A DNA stretch of 59,045 nt from contig JABFRT010000042.1 of the NCBI GenBank assembly GCA_013141015.1, positions 1-59,045 on the forward strand, given 5' to 3'. The stretch is from Hyphomicrobium sp. GTDB lineage: Bacteria > Pseudomonadota > Alphaproteobacteria > Rhizobiales > Hyphomicrobiaceae. Within the stretch, counting starts at the first letter, position 1, and every line of letters begins with the position of its first letter. The notes under the pieces are model-generated. The model saw only the letters and a list, made by a program, of their open reading frames with translations. It had not been told where the DNA came from and did not search any database. The position numbers and the translations under genes were made by a program. This document shows positions 17,472 through 26,720 of the stretch, piece by piece.

Positions 17472-18269
17472 ATGAAAATTGCTGTTATGGGCGCGAGCGG
17501 CCGCATGGGCCGCGAATTGCTGCGCGCGATCGCGGCAACGCCCGGCTGTGAAATCTCGGGCGGCACAGAACGCGCGGGCACGCCAGAAATCGGCTGCGAT
17601 ATCGGACTGCTGATCGGCAACACACCGCTTGGAATTACCGTTTCGGATGATGCGCGCGCCGTCATCGCCACCTCAGATGCGATCTTGGATTTCACCAGCC
17701 CGGCCGCCACCGTATCCTTTGCAAAGCTCGCAGCCGAACTTGGCAAAGTCCACGTGATCGGCACCACCGGGTGGGACGCCGCGGGCGAAGCCGCCATCAA
17801 AGACGCCGCGCAAAAGGCGACCATCATCAAAGCTGGCAACATGAGCCTCGGCGTCAATCTGCTCGCAGCACTAACCAAGCGTGTTGCAGCGGCACTCGGC
17901 CAAGACTTCGACATCGAGATTGTCGAAATGCATCACCGGCTCAAAGTCGATGCGCCGTCGGGCACCGCTCTGATGCTGGGCCAAGCCGCCGCCGACGGGC
18001 GCGGAGTGGCACTGTCTGAAAAATCCGTCCGCGCGCGTGACGGCCACACCGGCGCCCGCAAGGCCGGCGACATCGGCTTTGCAACGTTGCGCGGCGGCAG
18101 CGTGGTCGGTGACCACACCGTCATCTTTGCCGGCGATGGCGAGCGCATAGAACTGACCCACCTCGCCGCCGACCGCGGCATTTTTGCGCGCGGAGCGGTC
18201 AAAGCCGCGGTTTGGGGAAAAGGCCGCGCGCCCGGCCTCTATGCGATGACGGATGTGTTGGGTATTTGA
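17472..18269 (+). CDS. dapB: 4-hydroxy-tetrahydrodipicolinate reductase
   Basis: Reduces hydroxy-tetrahydrodipicolinate with NAD(P)H in diaminopimelate/lysine synthesis. It is 265 aa. The Rossmann motif GASGRMGRE is at about residues 7-15. The nucleotide-binding block FTSPAAT, the GTTGW turn, and the catalytic/tetrahydrodipicolinate-binding EMHHRLKVDAPSGTA at about 155-169 are intact. The ATG follows GGAGCG by about 6 nt. gpmA lies 48 bases downstream on the same strand, which suggests co-transcription; dapB next to gpmA is a common Rhizobiales order. Confidence 0.97.
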   Translation: MKIAVMGASGRMGRELLRAIAATPGCEISGGTERAGTPEIGCDIGLLIGNTPLGITVSDDARAVIATSDAILDFTSPAATVSFAKLAAELGKVHVIGTTGWDAAGEAAIKDAAQKATIIKAGNMSLGVNLLAALTKRVAAALGQDFDIEIVEMHHRLKVDAPSGTALMLGQAAADGRGVALSEKSVRARDGHTGARKAGDIGFATLRGGSVVGDHTVIFAGDGERIELTHLAADRGIFARGAVKAAVWGKGRAPGLYAMTDVLGI

Positions 18270-18317
18270 CACGGGACTGACACGTCATCTGGGCTTTAGG
18301 GATCTGCTGCGAAGATC

Positions 18318-18992
18318 ATGAGCGACGCACTTACCGATAACGTCCTTGTCCTTGTCCGCCACGGCGAAAGCGAGTGGAACCGGCTCAACTTGTTTACCGG
18401 CTGGCGCAACCCTGACCTGACCGACAAGGGCCTGATTGAAGCACGCGTTGCCGGTCGCATGATCCGCGATCACCGCATCAAGTTCGACATCGCGTTCACC
18501 AGCGTGTTGAAGCGGGCCCAGCACACGCTCGACATCATGCTCGGCGAAATGAACCAGCCGGACGTGCCGGTCATTCGCGATGCCGCGCTGAACGAACGCG
18601 ACTACGGCGAGCTTTCCGGCCTCAATAAAGATGAAGCCCGCAAGAAGTGGGGTGATCACCAGGTCATGCTGTGGCGCCGCTCGTTCGATATCCCCCCTCC
18701 CGGCGGCGAGAGCCTGAAAGACACGCTGGCCCGGGTCCGGCCCTATTATGAAGGCGTGATCTGGCCGCAGATCGCCCAGGGCAAGAACGTGATCGTGGCA
18801 GCCCACGGCAATTCGCTGCGCGCGATGATGATGATCCTCGAAGGTTTGTCGGGCGAAGAAATTCTGAAACGCGAATTCGCAACCGGCGCGCCGATCCTGT
18901 TCCGGCTTGGTGCCGATGGCCGCTCGATCGACCGCAAGGAACTTTTACCAGCGCGTTCGCTGGCCGCCCCGCCCGAAGACCGCATCGTCTGA
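18318..18992 (+). CDS. gpmA: 2,3-bisphosphoglycerate-dependent phosphoglycerate mutase
   Basis: Glycolytic enzyme interconverting 3- and 2-phosphoglycerate through a phosphohistidine. The RHGE motif, with the phosphorylated His at about residue 15, is followed by [12 protein letters not shown]. The second catalytic block [15 protein letters not shown] and the AHGNSLRA block near the C-terminus are intact. At 224 aa it is the shorter form usual in alphaproteobacteria (about 206-225 aa). It lies 48 bases after dapB and is probably in the same transcript. Confidence 0.95.
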   Translation: MSDALTDNVLVLVRHGESEWNRLNLFTGWRNPDLTDKGLIEARVAGRMIRDHRIKFDIAFTSVLKRAQHTLDIMLGEMNQPDVPVIRDAALNERDYGELSGLNKDEARKKWGDHQVMLWRRSFDIPPPGGESLKDTLARVRPYYEGVIWPQIAQGKNVIVAAHGNSLRAMMMILEGLSGEEILKREFATGAPILFRLGADGRSIDRKELLPARSLAAPPEDRIV

Positions 18993-19125
18993 AGCCGACC
19001 ATTTTTTCCGTCCACGATTAACCTCACGCGCGGCCTGCGGTTGCGGATCGTTGCTGCCGCGCTCAATTGTGCCAACCTTGATTTCGTCAGCCTGATTTTG
19101 CCAAGTTGATATTTGGAGTATGCCG

Positions 19126-19722
19126 ATGGCATGGGACCAGCTGAGCCACGACGCCGATACACAAAATGCCAAACGGCGCGATAAGCTGATTGGCGTATTC
19201 ATCGGCCTGTTGGCGGTGGTGCTGGCCGTGTGCTCGATGGGCGCTGGCAACTCGGCGCAGGACGCCACTCTGAAAAACATCGAATCGTCGAATACTTGGG
19301 CCTTCTTCCAGGCCAAGAATATCCGCCGCCATACGGTGCGGCTGCAGGCCGACGATCTGGCATTAACGCTGGCAGCTAATCCGGCGATGTCTGAAGATGC
19401 CAAAAGACTTTTCAAAGAAAAAATCGAAAGCTATCGCGAACTCGACAAGCGGCTGACCAGCGAACCGGACAAAAAAGAAGGCCTGGACGAGCTGTTCATC
19501 AAGGCCAAAGCGCTTGAAACGTCGCGCGATGAAGCGCTGAAACGCGGCCCGTATTTCGACTATGGCCAAGCGCTGCTGCAGATCGCTATCGTGCTCGCAT
19601 CAATTGCGATTATCTCCGGCGGAAACATGCTGCTGATCGCCAGCGCGTGCGTCGGCGTGTTGGGCGTGATTGCTACCATCGGCGGCTTTACGCTGGCATT
19701 TCCGCTGCCGTTCGCGGGCTAA
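19126..19722 (+). CDS. DUF4337 family membrane protein
   Basis: A 198-aa protein with one N-terminal transmembrane helix (about 20-38) and a pair of helices at the C-terminus (about 150-195). Between them is a charged, helical soluble region. The block SSNTWAFFQAKNIRRHTVRL is the DUF4337 hallmark. Its function is not established. I chose ATG 19126 because GGAG lies 7 nt before it; the ATG at 19120 sits only one base from that GGAG. It is convergent with the M23 peptidase gene, with only four bases between the stops. Confidence 0.85.
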   Translation: MAWDQLSHDADTQNAKRRDKLIGVFIGLLAVVLAVCSMGAGNSAQDATLKNIESSNTWAFFQAKNIRRHTVRLQADDLALTLAANPAMSEDAKRLFKEKIESYRELDKRLTSEPDKKEGLDELFIKAKALETSRDEALKRGPYFDYGQALLQIAIVLASIAIISGGNMLLIASACVGVLGVIATIGGFTLAFPLPFAG

Positions 19723-19726
19723 TGCA

Positions 19727-20752
19727 TCAGCGCGTGATCGTCATGGTGCCGCTTTTTTCGCCGATCACCTTGCCATCGCGCAGCAGCTCAATTTTTCCAG
19801 CGTATTCGCCAGCGGGCAACCGGCCGCCTTTACCGGTTTTTGCGGCGCCGAATGCAATGTGACGTCCGCGATCAACTTTTAGCGGATCTTGCATCTTGTC
19901 GAACTTGAAACCCCCAGGTCCGGTTAGCGTGACGTGCACAACGTCGCCACGGCGCACGTTGGCAATGCGAGCCACAAAATAGAGCTCGGACGATTGGCCA
20001 TCGGGCAGCGCGGGCCGGTGATCGGCTTCGAGTTGCGGGCCGGTTGGAACACTTGCCGCAAATACCGCGTCAATGAATTCGGTTTCAGCTCCCGGAAAGG
20101 CGGCCAACACATCCGCCATCCACAGCGTCTGTGCGGTCGATGGAACCGCTTCACAGGCATTCGATTGTTCGCGGCCCGTGAACGGATCGAGCACCGCGCC
20201 GTCCTTGCGCACTTCAAAATGCACATGCGCGAATTCTGCGAGGCCTGAATAGCCGACATCGCCGAGCTTCTGCCCGCGCTTGATGACGTCGCCCTTATTG
20301 ACCTGCACCGAGCCTTTTTTCAGATGGCAGTATTGCGTCTCCCAGCCGCCGCCGTGATCGAGCACCATGCCGTTGCCGCACTCGCGGTTAGCTACAGGAT
20401 TGGGCTCGCCATCAACCACCAACCGGTCTTCCATGCCGTCGCGCGCGCTTTTCACAACCCCGTCGGCAGCGGCCAGCACGGCCACGCCTGGAACAGTCGC
20501 TGCGGCGGAAAGGACCCTGAAATCTGTGCCCTTGTGGCCGTCATAGGCCGCTGTTCCGCACGCGTAATCGCGGAATCCCGGACCCGCGTCATGGTCGGCG
20601 TAGCTCTGAATAAAGCACGTCTTGTGCGGCTCGCAGGCGATGGGCAGGGAAAAACGAGGGGGCTCAGACGCGGGGCTGCCGGCCAACGCCGGTGCCGACA
20701 CGAATAGCCCATGCGCCAGGCCAAAAATCCAACCCTTAGGCTGCCGCATCAT
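19727..20752 (-). CDS. Secreted M23 family (LytM-type) peptidase
   Basis: A 341-aa precursor with a signal peptide (MRQPKGWIFGLAHGLFVSAP, cleaved after ALA near residue 24). The peptidase domain has the zinc-binding HKGTDF (His73, Asp77), the YCHL His at about 143 and the HVHFE motif (His176, His178), all that an active M23 metallopeptidase needs. A C-terminal beta-rich domain of about 110 residues follows, perhaps for wall or substrate binding. Such enzymes cut peptide cross-links in peptidoglycan. Tandem ATGs at 20752 and 20749 follow GGGAGAGC; the frame is open further upstream without a convincing start. Confidence 0.9.
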   Translation of the reverse strand: MMRQPKGWIFGLAHGLFVSAPALAGSPASEPPRFSLPIACEPHKTCFIQSYADHDAGPGFRDYACGTAAYDGHKGTDFRVLSAAATVPGVAVLAAADGVVKSARDGMEDRLVVDGEPNPVANRECGNGMVLDHGGGWETQYCHLKKGSVQVNKGDVIKRGQKLGDVGYSGLAEFAHVHFEVRKDGAVLDPFTGREQSNACEAVPSTAQTLWMADVLAAFPGAETEFIDAVFAASVPTGPQLEADHRPALPDGQSSELYFVARIANVRRGDVVHVTLTGPGGFKFDKMQDPLKVDRGRHIAFGAAKTGKGGRLPAGEYAGKIELLRDGKVIGEKSGTMTITR

Positions 20753-20872
20753 GCTCTCCCGCTGCGCCAAAGTGCCATTTTCAGGCCGCCTCGCTTGCCC
20801 GGCGGCCCATGAGACGTTAGCACTCCCGGCAAGCATTTTCCGCAACTCTCCCTACGAACCGGCAGGACCCAC

Positions 20873-21988
20873 ATGACCACGCACGCCCTTCTACTGCTTC
20901 CCGGCGACGGTATCGGCATCGAAACGATTGCCGAAGTCGAACGCCTGATCGCGTTTTTCAACGCCCGCAGCAACAAGGGCAAATTCACAGTCGAACGCGA
21001 CGTGGTCGGCGGCACGGCCTATGACGCGCACGGCGTCGCCATCACCGACGCAGCTATGGCCAAAGCCCAGAAGGCAGACGCCGTCATGTTCGGCGCGGTT
21101 GGCGGCCCGAAGTGGGATAAGGTGCCCTATGAGCACCGCCCGGAAGCAGGCCTTCTCCGCCTCAGAAAAGATCTCGACCTGTTCGCCAACTTGCGCCCCG
21201 CGATCTGTTATCCGGCGTTGGCTGACGCCTCGAGCTTGAAGCGCGAGCTGGTCGAAGGCCTCGACATTATGATCGTGCGCGAGCTGACGGGCGGCGTCTA
21301 TTTCGGCGAGCCGAAAGAAATCGTGACGCTCGAAAACGGCGAACGCCGCGCGGTCGATACGCAGCTCTATACGTCGCGGGAAATCGAGCGCATTGCCAAG
21401 GTCGCCTTCGATCTTGCCCGCAAGCGCGGCAACAAGGTGCATTCGGCTGAGAAGCGCAACGTCATGAAAACCGGCGTGCTTTGGAACCAGGTTGTGACCG
21501 AAGTCCACAAATCCTATGCGCCCGACGTCAAACTTGAACATATTCTCGCCGATAACTGCGCCATGCAACTTATCCGCAACCCCAAGCAGTTCGACGTGAT
21601 CGTGACCGACAACCTGTTCGGCGACGTGCTATCGGACGAAGCCGCCATGATGACCGGCTCGCTCGGCATGTTGCCATCGGCATCACTTGGCGCACCCGAC
21701 GCCAAGACCGGTAAGCGCAAGGCGCTTTATGAGCCGGTGCATGGTTCCGCGCCCGACATCGCAGGAAAAGGCCTCGCCAACCCGATTGCGACGATTGCCT
21801 CATTCGGCATGGCACTGCGCTATTCGTGCGATATGGGCGCTGAAGCCGACCTGATCGACAAAGCGATCTCCAGCGTACTCGACAAGGGTCTGCGCACCGG
21901 CGACATCATGCAGCCGGGCATGACCCAAGTCGGCACCACGCAAATGGGCCGAGCCATTGAGGCCGCACTCAAAGCCTTGACGGCCTAA
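20873..21988 (+). CDS. leuB: 3-isopropylmalate dehydrogenase
   Basis: Oxidises and decarboxylates 3-isopropylmalate with NAD+ in leucine synthesis. At 371 aa it is of usual length. Recognisable blocks are LLPGDGIG near the N-terminus, the substrate-binding [14 protein letters not shown] arginines, [12 protein letters not shown], the metal-binding [16 protein letters not shown], and the NAD-binding [22 protein letters not shown] lies about 6 nt before the ATG. It is divergent from the M23 peptidase gene. The intergenic stretch after it holds a weak GGC-rich hairpin only. Confidence 0.97.
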   Translation: MTTHALLLLPGDGIGIETIAEVERLIAFFNARSNKGKFTVERDVVGGTAYDAHGVAITDAAMAKAQKADAVMFGAVGGPKWDKVPYEHRPEAGLLRLRKDLDLFANLRPAICYPALADASSLKRELVEGLDIMIVRELTGGVYFGEPKEIVTLENGERRAVDTQLYTSREIERIAKVAFDLARKRGNKVHSAEKRNVMKTGVLWNQVVTEVHKSYAPDVKLEHILADNCAMQLIRNPKQFDVIVTDNLFGDVLSDEAAMMTGSLGMLPSASLGAPDAKTGKRKALYEPVHGSAPDIAGKGLANPIATIASFGMALRYSCDMGAEADLIDKAISSVLDKGLRTGDIMQPGMTQVGTTQMGRAIEAALKALTA

Positions 21989-22133
21989 AAAGGCGCCTCT
22001 GCAACAATTAAGAAATCGTTGACAAATCAGCCTCTTCGCGCGTCCCCCTCAACATGAGACAATCGCTGTAATTGATTCGGGGATTTGGGCGGTTCCATTA
22101 GGAACCGTCCGGCGCGCGGGGGCACGCATTGCT

Positions 22134-23249
22134 ATGACGACGTCAAACGAATTGCGCGCGGGATTACTCGCGGTGGCCAAGCGCTCGGTCAGCATCATGA
22201 CCGCGTGCAACAACGAAGAGAGCACCAAGCTCTATCTCGTTCTGCCGTTCCTCGGGCTGCTTGGCTACGACTACGCCAACCCCTACGAAGTCTATCCCGA
22301 CCACGCGGTATCGCCTGATTGCAAGACATCGTTTGCGATCCTGCGCGACGGCATGCCGGTGATTGCGATTGAAGCCCGCAAGGCCGGCGCCGATCTGTTC
22401 GACGAACGCCACAAGATTGGCCGCTATTTCAATTCGATTGCCGATGTCAAATTGGCCATTCTGACCAACGGCACGCTGTTTGAGTTCTTCGTTGATTCAG
22501 CCGTCCCCAATACGATGGACGAAGAGCCGTTCCTGACCATCGATCTGGAGACGATTGCGCGCGCGGGCGTTGCCGACGAAGTGCTCGAAGCGCTGATTGC
22601 GGCCACTAAAGATCACTATGATCCCGAAACTATTGCCGAAGCGGCGCACGTGCAATTGGTCAAAAAGCGCCTGCGTAGCGCCTTTGTTGATGAAGCCAAG
22701 GGGCCGTCTGAAGACTTCTGCCGGTTCGCGCTGACCCGCATCGGCGTGACCAATGTCCGCAAGGACGTGATCGCCCGCTATTACGCGCCCCTCATCAAGA
22801 ACGCATTCGAGGAAAGCCTGGTTGTGCCGGTTGTCGAGCGCCTGAAAGCGCAGGCGACTGGCGACGCACGTTCGAGCCCGATGGCCCTGCACCAGATTAG
22901 CCAGCGCATCGCAACCACCGAGCATCAGCTGGAAATGTTCAACTACGTGCGCCGCCGCCTGGCGTTCCTGGCGGACGACGAGACGACGTTCGATGCGATC
23001 GAAAACGTCCGCTACACCGACTATGTCGGCCGGATCTGTGTTTTCTACGACCGTGAGCGCAAAGGCCGGATTTTCGACTATATCGAAGGCGCCGACGGCT
23101 ACGACAAGTACATCTTCCCCGACCCAATCGGTGAAATTGTCTCGAACAACGTGCTTGAAATCGACACCGCTTTAAAGACAGTGTTCGCGGCGCGCGTGCG
23201 CGAATTGGGCGGCCTGTCGCAGCACCAGAAGCTGGCGAAGATCGCATAA
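22134..23249 (+). CDS. Solitary HsdR-N-like (PD-(D/E)xK fold) protein
   Basis: A 371-aa protein whose first 150 residues resemble the N-terminal nuclease domain of type I restriction subunit R (HSDR_N family). There is no helicase domain, and no hsdM or hsdS nearby, so this is not a restriction system. The motif region has Asp at about 62 (VSPDCK) and Glu at about 80 in VIAIEARKAG. The ExK position is therefore E-A-R, with Arg in place of Lys, so nuclease activity is doubtful. The C-terminal half is helical and unrecognised. A perfect hairpin CGGTTCC-ATTA-GGAACCG (22090-22107) sits just before the start. The gene 45 bases downstream is probably co-transcribed. Confidence 0.8.
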   Translation: MTTSNELRAGLLAVAKRSVSIMTACNNEESTKLYLVLPFLGLLGYDYANPYEVYPDHAVSPDCKTSFAILRDGMPVIAIEARKAGADLFDERHKIGRYFNSIADVKLAILTNGTLFEFFVDSAVPNTMDEEPFLTIDLETIARAGVADEVLEALIAATKDHYDPETIAEAAHVQLVKKRLRSAFVDEAKGPSEDFCRFALTRIGVTNVRKDVIARYYAPLIKNAFEESLVVPVVERLKAQATGDARSSPMALHQISQRIATTEHQLEMFNYVRRRLAFLADDETTFDAIENVRYTDYVGRICVFYDRERKGRIFDYIEGADGYDKYIFPDPIGEIVSNNVLEIDTALKTVFAARVRELGGLSQHQKLAKIA

Positions 23250-23294
23250 CACCCGGGGCCTAAGCGGTGGCCTCGGCTCATTGTCGAGGCATTC

Positions 23295-24116
23295 ATGGCA
23301 AGCAACCTGTCAACCATCGGCTTTACCTTTGCCGACGAGGAGAGCTTCCGCTCCGCCATGATGACGTGCGCCAGCGAAGCGTCCGTCCGGCTCGATTGCA
23401 GTGTTGGGCACTACGGGCTCTGGCGCTCGCGCACCGGCGCGGAAGTCTGGTTTCATCTCGGCCAGTCGGACGACGGCAACACCGAAATCTTTGGCCTGAC
23501 TCCGTTTTTCGAAGGCCAAAGCGATGTGGCACTCAAAATCACCGGCCCAATCGCCCGCGAGGGTGACAATCCGTTTGAAGGCGCGCTGACCGGATGGGTG
23601 AGCCCTGACGCCGCAAACGAAGGCAGCTATCCGATCGTATTCGACGCCGTCGATTTCGCGGCCTTGAATGATGCCGTCTGGCCCGATGTCCGGCACGTCC
23701 GGCTGACGGGGTTTGCCCGCGAAGTCCAAGCGTTTTCATCAGACGAAGCGTACTACGCAGCGCGGGGCGCAGCCGACGCCGAGCACCCGAAACTTGCAAG
23801 CCACGCCTTCATTCCAGTTGGTCTGTTTGCCGCCGCGCAGGCTGGCGAAGGGGCTAACGACAACGAACCGGGCGACGCATCCAGCAACGCAGACGCCCCC
23901 AATGGCCCAACATCTTCGGCTCTGCTGACCGGCAAGATACTCGATCACCGCACGCTGACAAATGAAGCATCCGGCAATGCCTTCGTGTGGATGTTGGTTG
24001 AAAGCCTGGAAGCAACTTTCGATATCATCGCCGACCCGGCGGTGATTACCGGTGAGTTGACCGATGGCGGCACCATTGAAGCGGCGGTGTGGATGTTCGG
24101 CCGGATGCTTGACTGA
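23295..24116 (+). CDS. Acidic protein of unknown function next to the HsdR-N-like gene
   Basis: I do not recognise this 273-aa protein. Residues 1-140 are a beta-rich domain (TIGFTFADEESFRSAMMT and the FGLTPFFEGQSDVALKITGP block). A low-complexity acidic linker follows at about 182-205 (GEGANDNEPGDASSNADAP). The final domain of about 65 residues contains WMLVESLEATFDIIADPAVI and may bind ligand or a partner. There is no signal peptide, no membrane segment and no catalytic motif I can name. GAGG lies about 6 nt before the ATG. Its 45-base spacing from the upstream gene suggests a two-gene operon, ended by the fold-back repeat downstream. Confidence 0.75.
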   Translation: MASNLSTIGFTFADEESFRSAMMTCASEASVRLDCSVGHYGLWRSRTGAEVWFHLGQSDDGNTEIFGLTPFFEGQSDVALKITGPIAREGDNPFEGALTGWVSPDAANEGSYPIVFDAVDFAALNDAVWPDVRHVRLTGFAREVQAFSSDEAYYAARGAADAEHPKLASHAFIPVGLFAAAQAGEGANDNEPGDASSNADAPNGPTSSALLTGKILDHRTLTNEASGNAFVWMLVESLEATFDIIADPAVITGELTDGGTIEAAVWMFGRMLD

Positions 24117-24150
24117 CAATCGCCCGCTGGATCGGAACGAGAAATATAAC

Positions 24151-24288
24151 CACCCGTCATCCCGTGCGCGGTGCAGCACTCTTGTGGTGCGCCGCAGACA
24201 CGGGATCTTCTTGAGTGGGCTATTGCAAGATCCCGGACCAGCGCCGCACCAATGAAGGATTGCTGCGTCGCATCCGGGATGACGGGTT
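24151..24288. repeat. Fold-back (palindromic) repeat element of about 138 bp
   Basis: Nearly the whole interval is one imperfect inverted repeat. The outer arms are ACCCGTCATCCCG (24152-24164) and CGGGATGACGGGT (24275-24287). The inner arms CGGGATCTT (24201-24209) and AAGATCCCG (24227-24235) flank an 18-20 base centre. Between them GTGGTGCGCCGC is matched by GCGCCGCACC. Repeats with GTCATCCCG ends are frequent intergenic elements in many alphaproteobacteria. No transposase is present, so it is a non-autonomous element or REP-like. It sits right after a + strand gene and could act as a terminator. Confidence 0.8.
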
Positions 24289-24301
24289 TGTGCGTTTCCA
24301 A

Positions 24302-24763
24302 CTAAACGTCGGCGCCATCCTGGCAGGCGGCCCCTTCGCCGGGAATAGAACCGCGCGCCGTCCACTTTGGCTTGCGGTCCTCAGGGCCGGGGGCGGCGGC
24401 TTCGGTGCGCGCTGCGAAATAAAATTCAAAGCAGTTGGCGCCGGCGCGGGTGACGCGAAAACACCCGCCAGTGGGGTCGTTATCGTAGATGGTACACAGC
24501 GTTCCTTCCGTCACCGACCAGTGGCCGCCGATCATGCGGTTGCCCTCGACATACTCAACCCGGCCATCGGGCAGATAGCGCTCAATGAACGCACGCCCGC
24601 TGGCGTAGCTGCCCTCGATGGTCTTGCCAGAGAGCGCGTCGACGATTGCGCTGCCGGCCAGCCATTGGCGGCTTGCGTCCAAGGCGTGCCCGGCGGAAAT
24701 AGGGAGCCCGGCCGTCAAACCGATGACCGAAACAAACACCGCCGCATGCGTCGAAAGTCTCAT
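24302..24763 (-). CDS. Secreted protein of unknown function with a lipocalin-like tail
   Basis: A 153-aa precursor with a signal peptide (MRLSTHAAVFVSVIGLTAGL, cleaved near GHA at residue 28). The mature domain has short beta-strands with aromatic residues (SYASGRAFIERYLPDGRVEY, then GGHWSVTEGTLCTIYD). It contains four cysteines, one in the last ten residues. The pattern resembles small periplasmic lipocalin-like proteins, but I cannot assign a family. I placed the start at ATG 24763 because GGAGGG lies just upstream; a TTG five codons earlier also exists. It is convergent with the fold-back repeat and its neighbour. Confidence 0.7.
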   Translation of the reverse strand: MRLSTHAAVFVSVIGLTAGLPISAGHALDASRQWLAGSAIVDALSGKTIEGSYASGRAFIERYLPDGRVEYVEGNRMIGGHWSVTEGTLCTIYDNDPTGGCFRVTRAGANCFEFYFAARTEAAAPGPEDRKPKWTARGSIPGEGAACQDGADV

Positions 24764-25011
24764 CTCACCCTCCGGCAAAGTAACTCCCAGCTCGCACTCT
24801 GAGCCTCAGTATCGCCGTCAATGGTGGCCAAATTTTCAAACTGCGGCAACCCGGCATAACCTGAGACCGTTCTTCATCCAAATGCCTGCCGCAAGCGCTG
24901 ATATGCCCGCAATCAATGCCTTGAATCTGATGCGTGAGACGGTTAAGTCTCGCGCCAATCCCGCATATGACAGCAGCCCGCTCTGGGCTGCCCTGAAGGA
25001 CACTAAAAGCT

Positions 25012-26031
25012 ATGGGTTACAAGGTCGCGATCGTCGGCGCCACGGGCAACGTGGGCCGTGAAATGTTGAACGTTTTGTCGGAACGCAAGTTCCCAATTGA
25101 TGAGTTGCACGCTTTGGCGTCGCGCCGCTCAGTTGGCACGGAAGTATCGTTCGGTGACAAAACGCTCAAGTGCAAAGACCTCGAAACCTTCGATTTCAAA
25201 GGCATCGACATCTGCCTGATGTCGGCAGGTTCCGCCGTATCGAAAGACTACTCGCCGCGCATCGGTGCGCAGGGCTGTGTCGTGATCGATAACTCGTCCT
25301 ACTGGCGTTATGACCAGGACGTGCCTCTGATCGTGCCGGAAGTGAATGCGGCAGCTATTGCCGGCTACAAGAAGAAGAACATTATCGCCAACCCTAACTG
25401 CTCGACGGCGCAGCTGGTTGTGGTGCTGAAGCCGCTGCATGACGCGGCAACCATCAAGCGCGTGGTGGTATCGACCTACCAGTCGGTATCGGGCGCAGGC
25501 AAAGACGCGATGGACGAGCTGTGGTCGCAGACCAAGGGCAAGTATGTGCCCGGCCAAGAGGTCGATCCGAAGAAGTTTCCAAAACAGATCGCCTTCAATT
25601 GCATCCCCCACATCGACGTGTTCATGGAGGACGGGTACACTAAGGAAGAGTGGAAGATGCTGGCGGAAACCAAGAAAATCTTGGACCCCAAGATCAAGCT
25701 GACCGCCACGTGCGTGCGCGTGCCGGTGTTCGTCGGCCACTCGGAATCGGTCAACATCGAATTCGCCAAGCCGATATCGGCGGACGAAGCGCGCGAAATT
25801 CTGCGCAATGCGCCGGGTATCTCTGTGGTCGATAAGCGGGAACCGGGCGGCTACATCACCCCGGTTGAAGCGGCCGGTGAATTTGACACGTTCGTTTCGC
25901 GCATCCGCGAAGACGCAACCGTCGAAAATGGATTGGCGCTGTGGATCGTGTCCGACAATTTGTTGAAGGGCGCGGCCCTCAACGCTGTGCAAATCGCGGA
26001 AGCGATGGTTGCTGAGAAGATGCTGGGCTAA
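25012..26031 (+). CDS. asd: Aspartate-semialdehyde dehydrogenase
   Basis: Converts aspartyl phosphate to aspartate semialdehyde with NADPH, feeding lysine, diaminopimelate, methionine and threonine synthesis. It is 339 aa. The Rossmann GATGNVGREML is at the N-terminus. The active-site Cys at about residue 130 is in NPNCSTAQ. Other family blocks are YQSVSGAGKDAMDEL and CVRVPVFVGHSESVN. The start ATG is preceded by AAGGA at about 11 nt. A strong bidirectional hairpin follows the stop, so the gene is transcribed alone. Confidence 0.97.
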   Translation: MGYKVAIVGATGNVGREMLNVLSERKFPIDELHALASRRSVGTEVSFGDKTLKCKDLETFDFKGIDICLMSAGSAVSKDYSPRIGAQGCVVIDNSSYWRYDQDVPLIVPEVNAAAIAGYKKKNIIANPNCSTAQLVVVLKPLHDAATIKRVVVSTYQSVSGAGKDAMDELWSQTKGKYVPGQEVDPKKFPKQIAFNCIPHIDVFMEDGYTKEEWKMLAETKKILDPKIKLTATCVRVPVFVGHSESVNIEFAKPISADEAREILRNAPGISVVDKREPGGYITPVEAAGEFDTFVSRIREDATVENGLALWIVSDNLLKGAALNAVQIAEAMVAEKMLG

Positions 26032-26061
26032 GGGACTGACAACAGCCACCGCGCAATAGCG

Positions 26062-26095
26062 AAAAGGGTCAGCGCGGAACGCTGACCCTTTTTCA
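26062..26095. terminator. Bidirectional terminator between asd and the marR-type gene
   Basis: A perfect stem AAAGGGTCAGCG/CGCTGACCCTTT with a CGGAA loop is followed by T-runs on both strands (TTTTT on plus, TTTTCG on minus). It lies between converging asd and marR-type genes. Confidence 0.93.
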
Positions 26096-26127
26096 TATGA
26101 AGACTATTCTGATCCGGTTTGGCCCGC

Positions 26128-26600
26128 TCAGCGTTTGCCTTGGACTTCTTTGACCTGCATGCGGCCGAGAACTTGAACGATGGCGTTCAAATCCTGGATC
26201 AACCGTTCGCGCTGAGCAGCCGGGAGGCTTGCCAAAATGCGCTCATCAACCTTGCGGGCGAGCGGATCGACAGACTTCAAAACGCGCCAGCCTTCTTCGG
26301 TCAGCTTGACGGCGTAAGCGCGCGCATCTTCACGGGTGCGGCGGCGCTGCAGCAGGCCCTTCTTGAGCATGCGGCGGACGATATCGGCGAGCGTCGACCG
26401 GTCGATGCCGGTGCGTTCGACCAAGTGAGTCTGGCTCAAGCCTTCGTTCTGCGACACGGTCACGAGAACTGCGAACTGGCGCGGCGTAACATCGCCTGAA
26501 CCAAGTTCAGCCTGGAACACTTCGGCGGCGCATTGACCGCGCGGTGAAGGAGATGAAGGGGTGAGCGCTCCAGGCGGTTGGAAGCAGTTTCGCGAGCCAT
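26128..26600 (-). CDS. MarR-family transcriptional regulator, 5' end frameshifted
   Basis: The in-frame part from GTG 26520 encodes 130 aa with the MarR winged helix: TPRQFAVLVTVSQNEGLSQ, then GIDRSTLADIVRRMLKKGLL, and the wing RRRTREDARAYAV. Upstream, ATG 26600 starts a peptide (MARETASNRLERSPLHLLHR) that reads exactly like the conserved beginning of this family, but in another frame. Joining HRAV to QCAAEVFQAEL requires one extra base between 26536 and 26535. Either a real one-base deletion has broken the gene or the base is a sequencing error. I gave the whole reconstructed span. A DNA-binding repressor role and its target are unknown. Confidence 0.75.
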
Positions 26601-26720
26601 TTCTAATCTATCCTAAGCAATAACTTCTTTGCCGCTCACAGACGTTGTACCGTCATGCCCACGACCACCAAACTAGATATGGAGAGTGCGCGAGACCATA
26701 CAACCGAATGCGACAGTCAA

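Noticed and set aside
22134-23249. Type I restriction-modification system
   Set aside because: Only an N-terminal-like domain is present; there is no helicase, hsdM or hsdS in the window.
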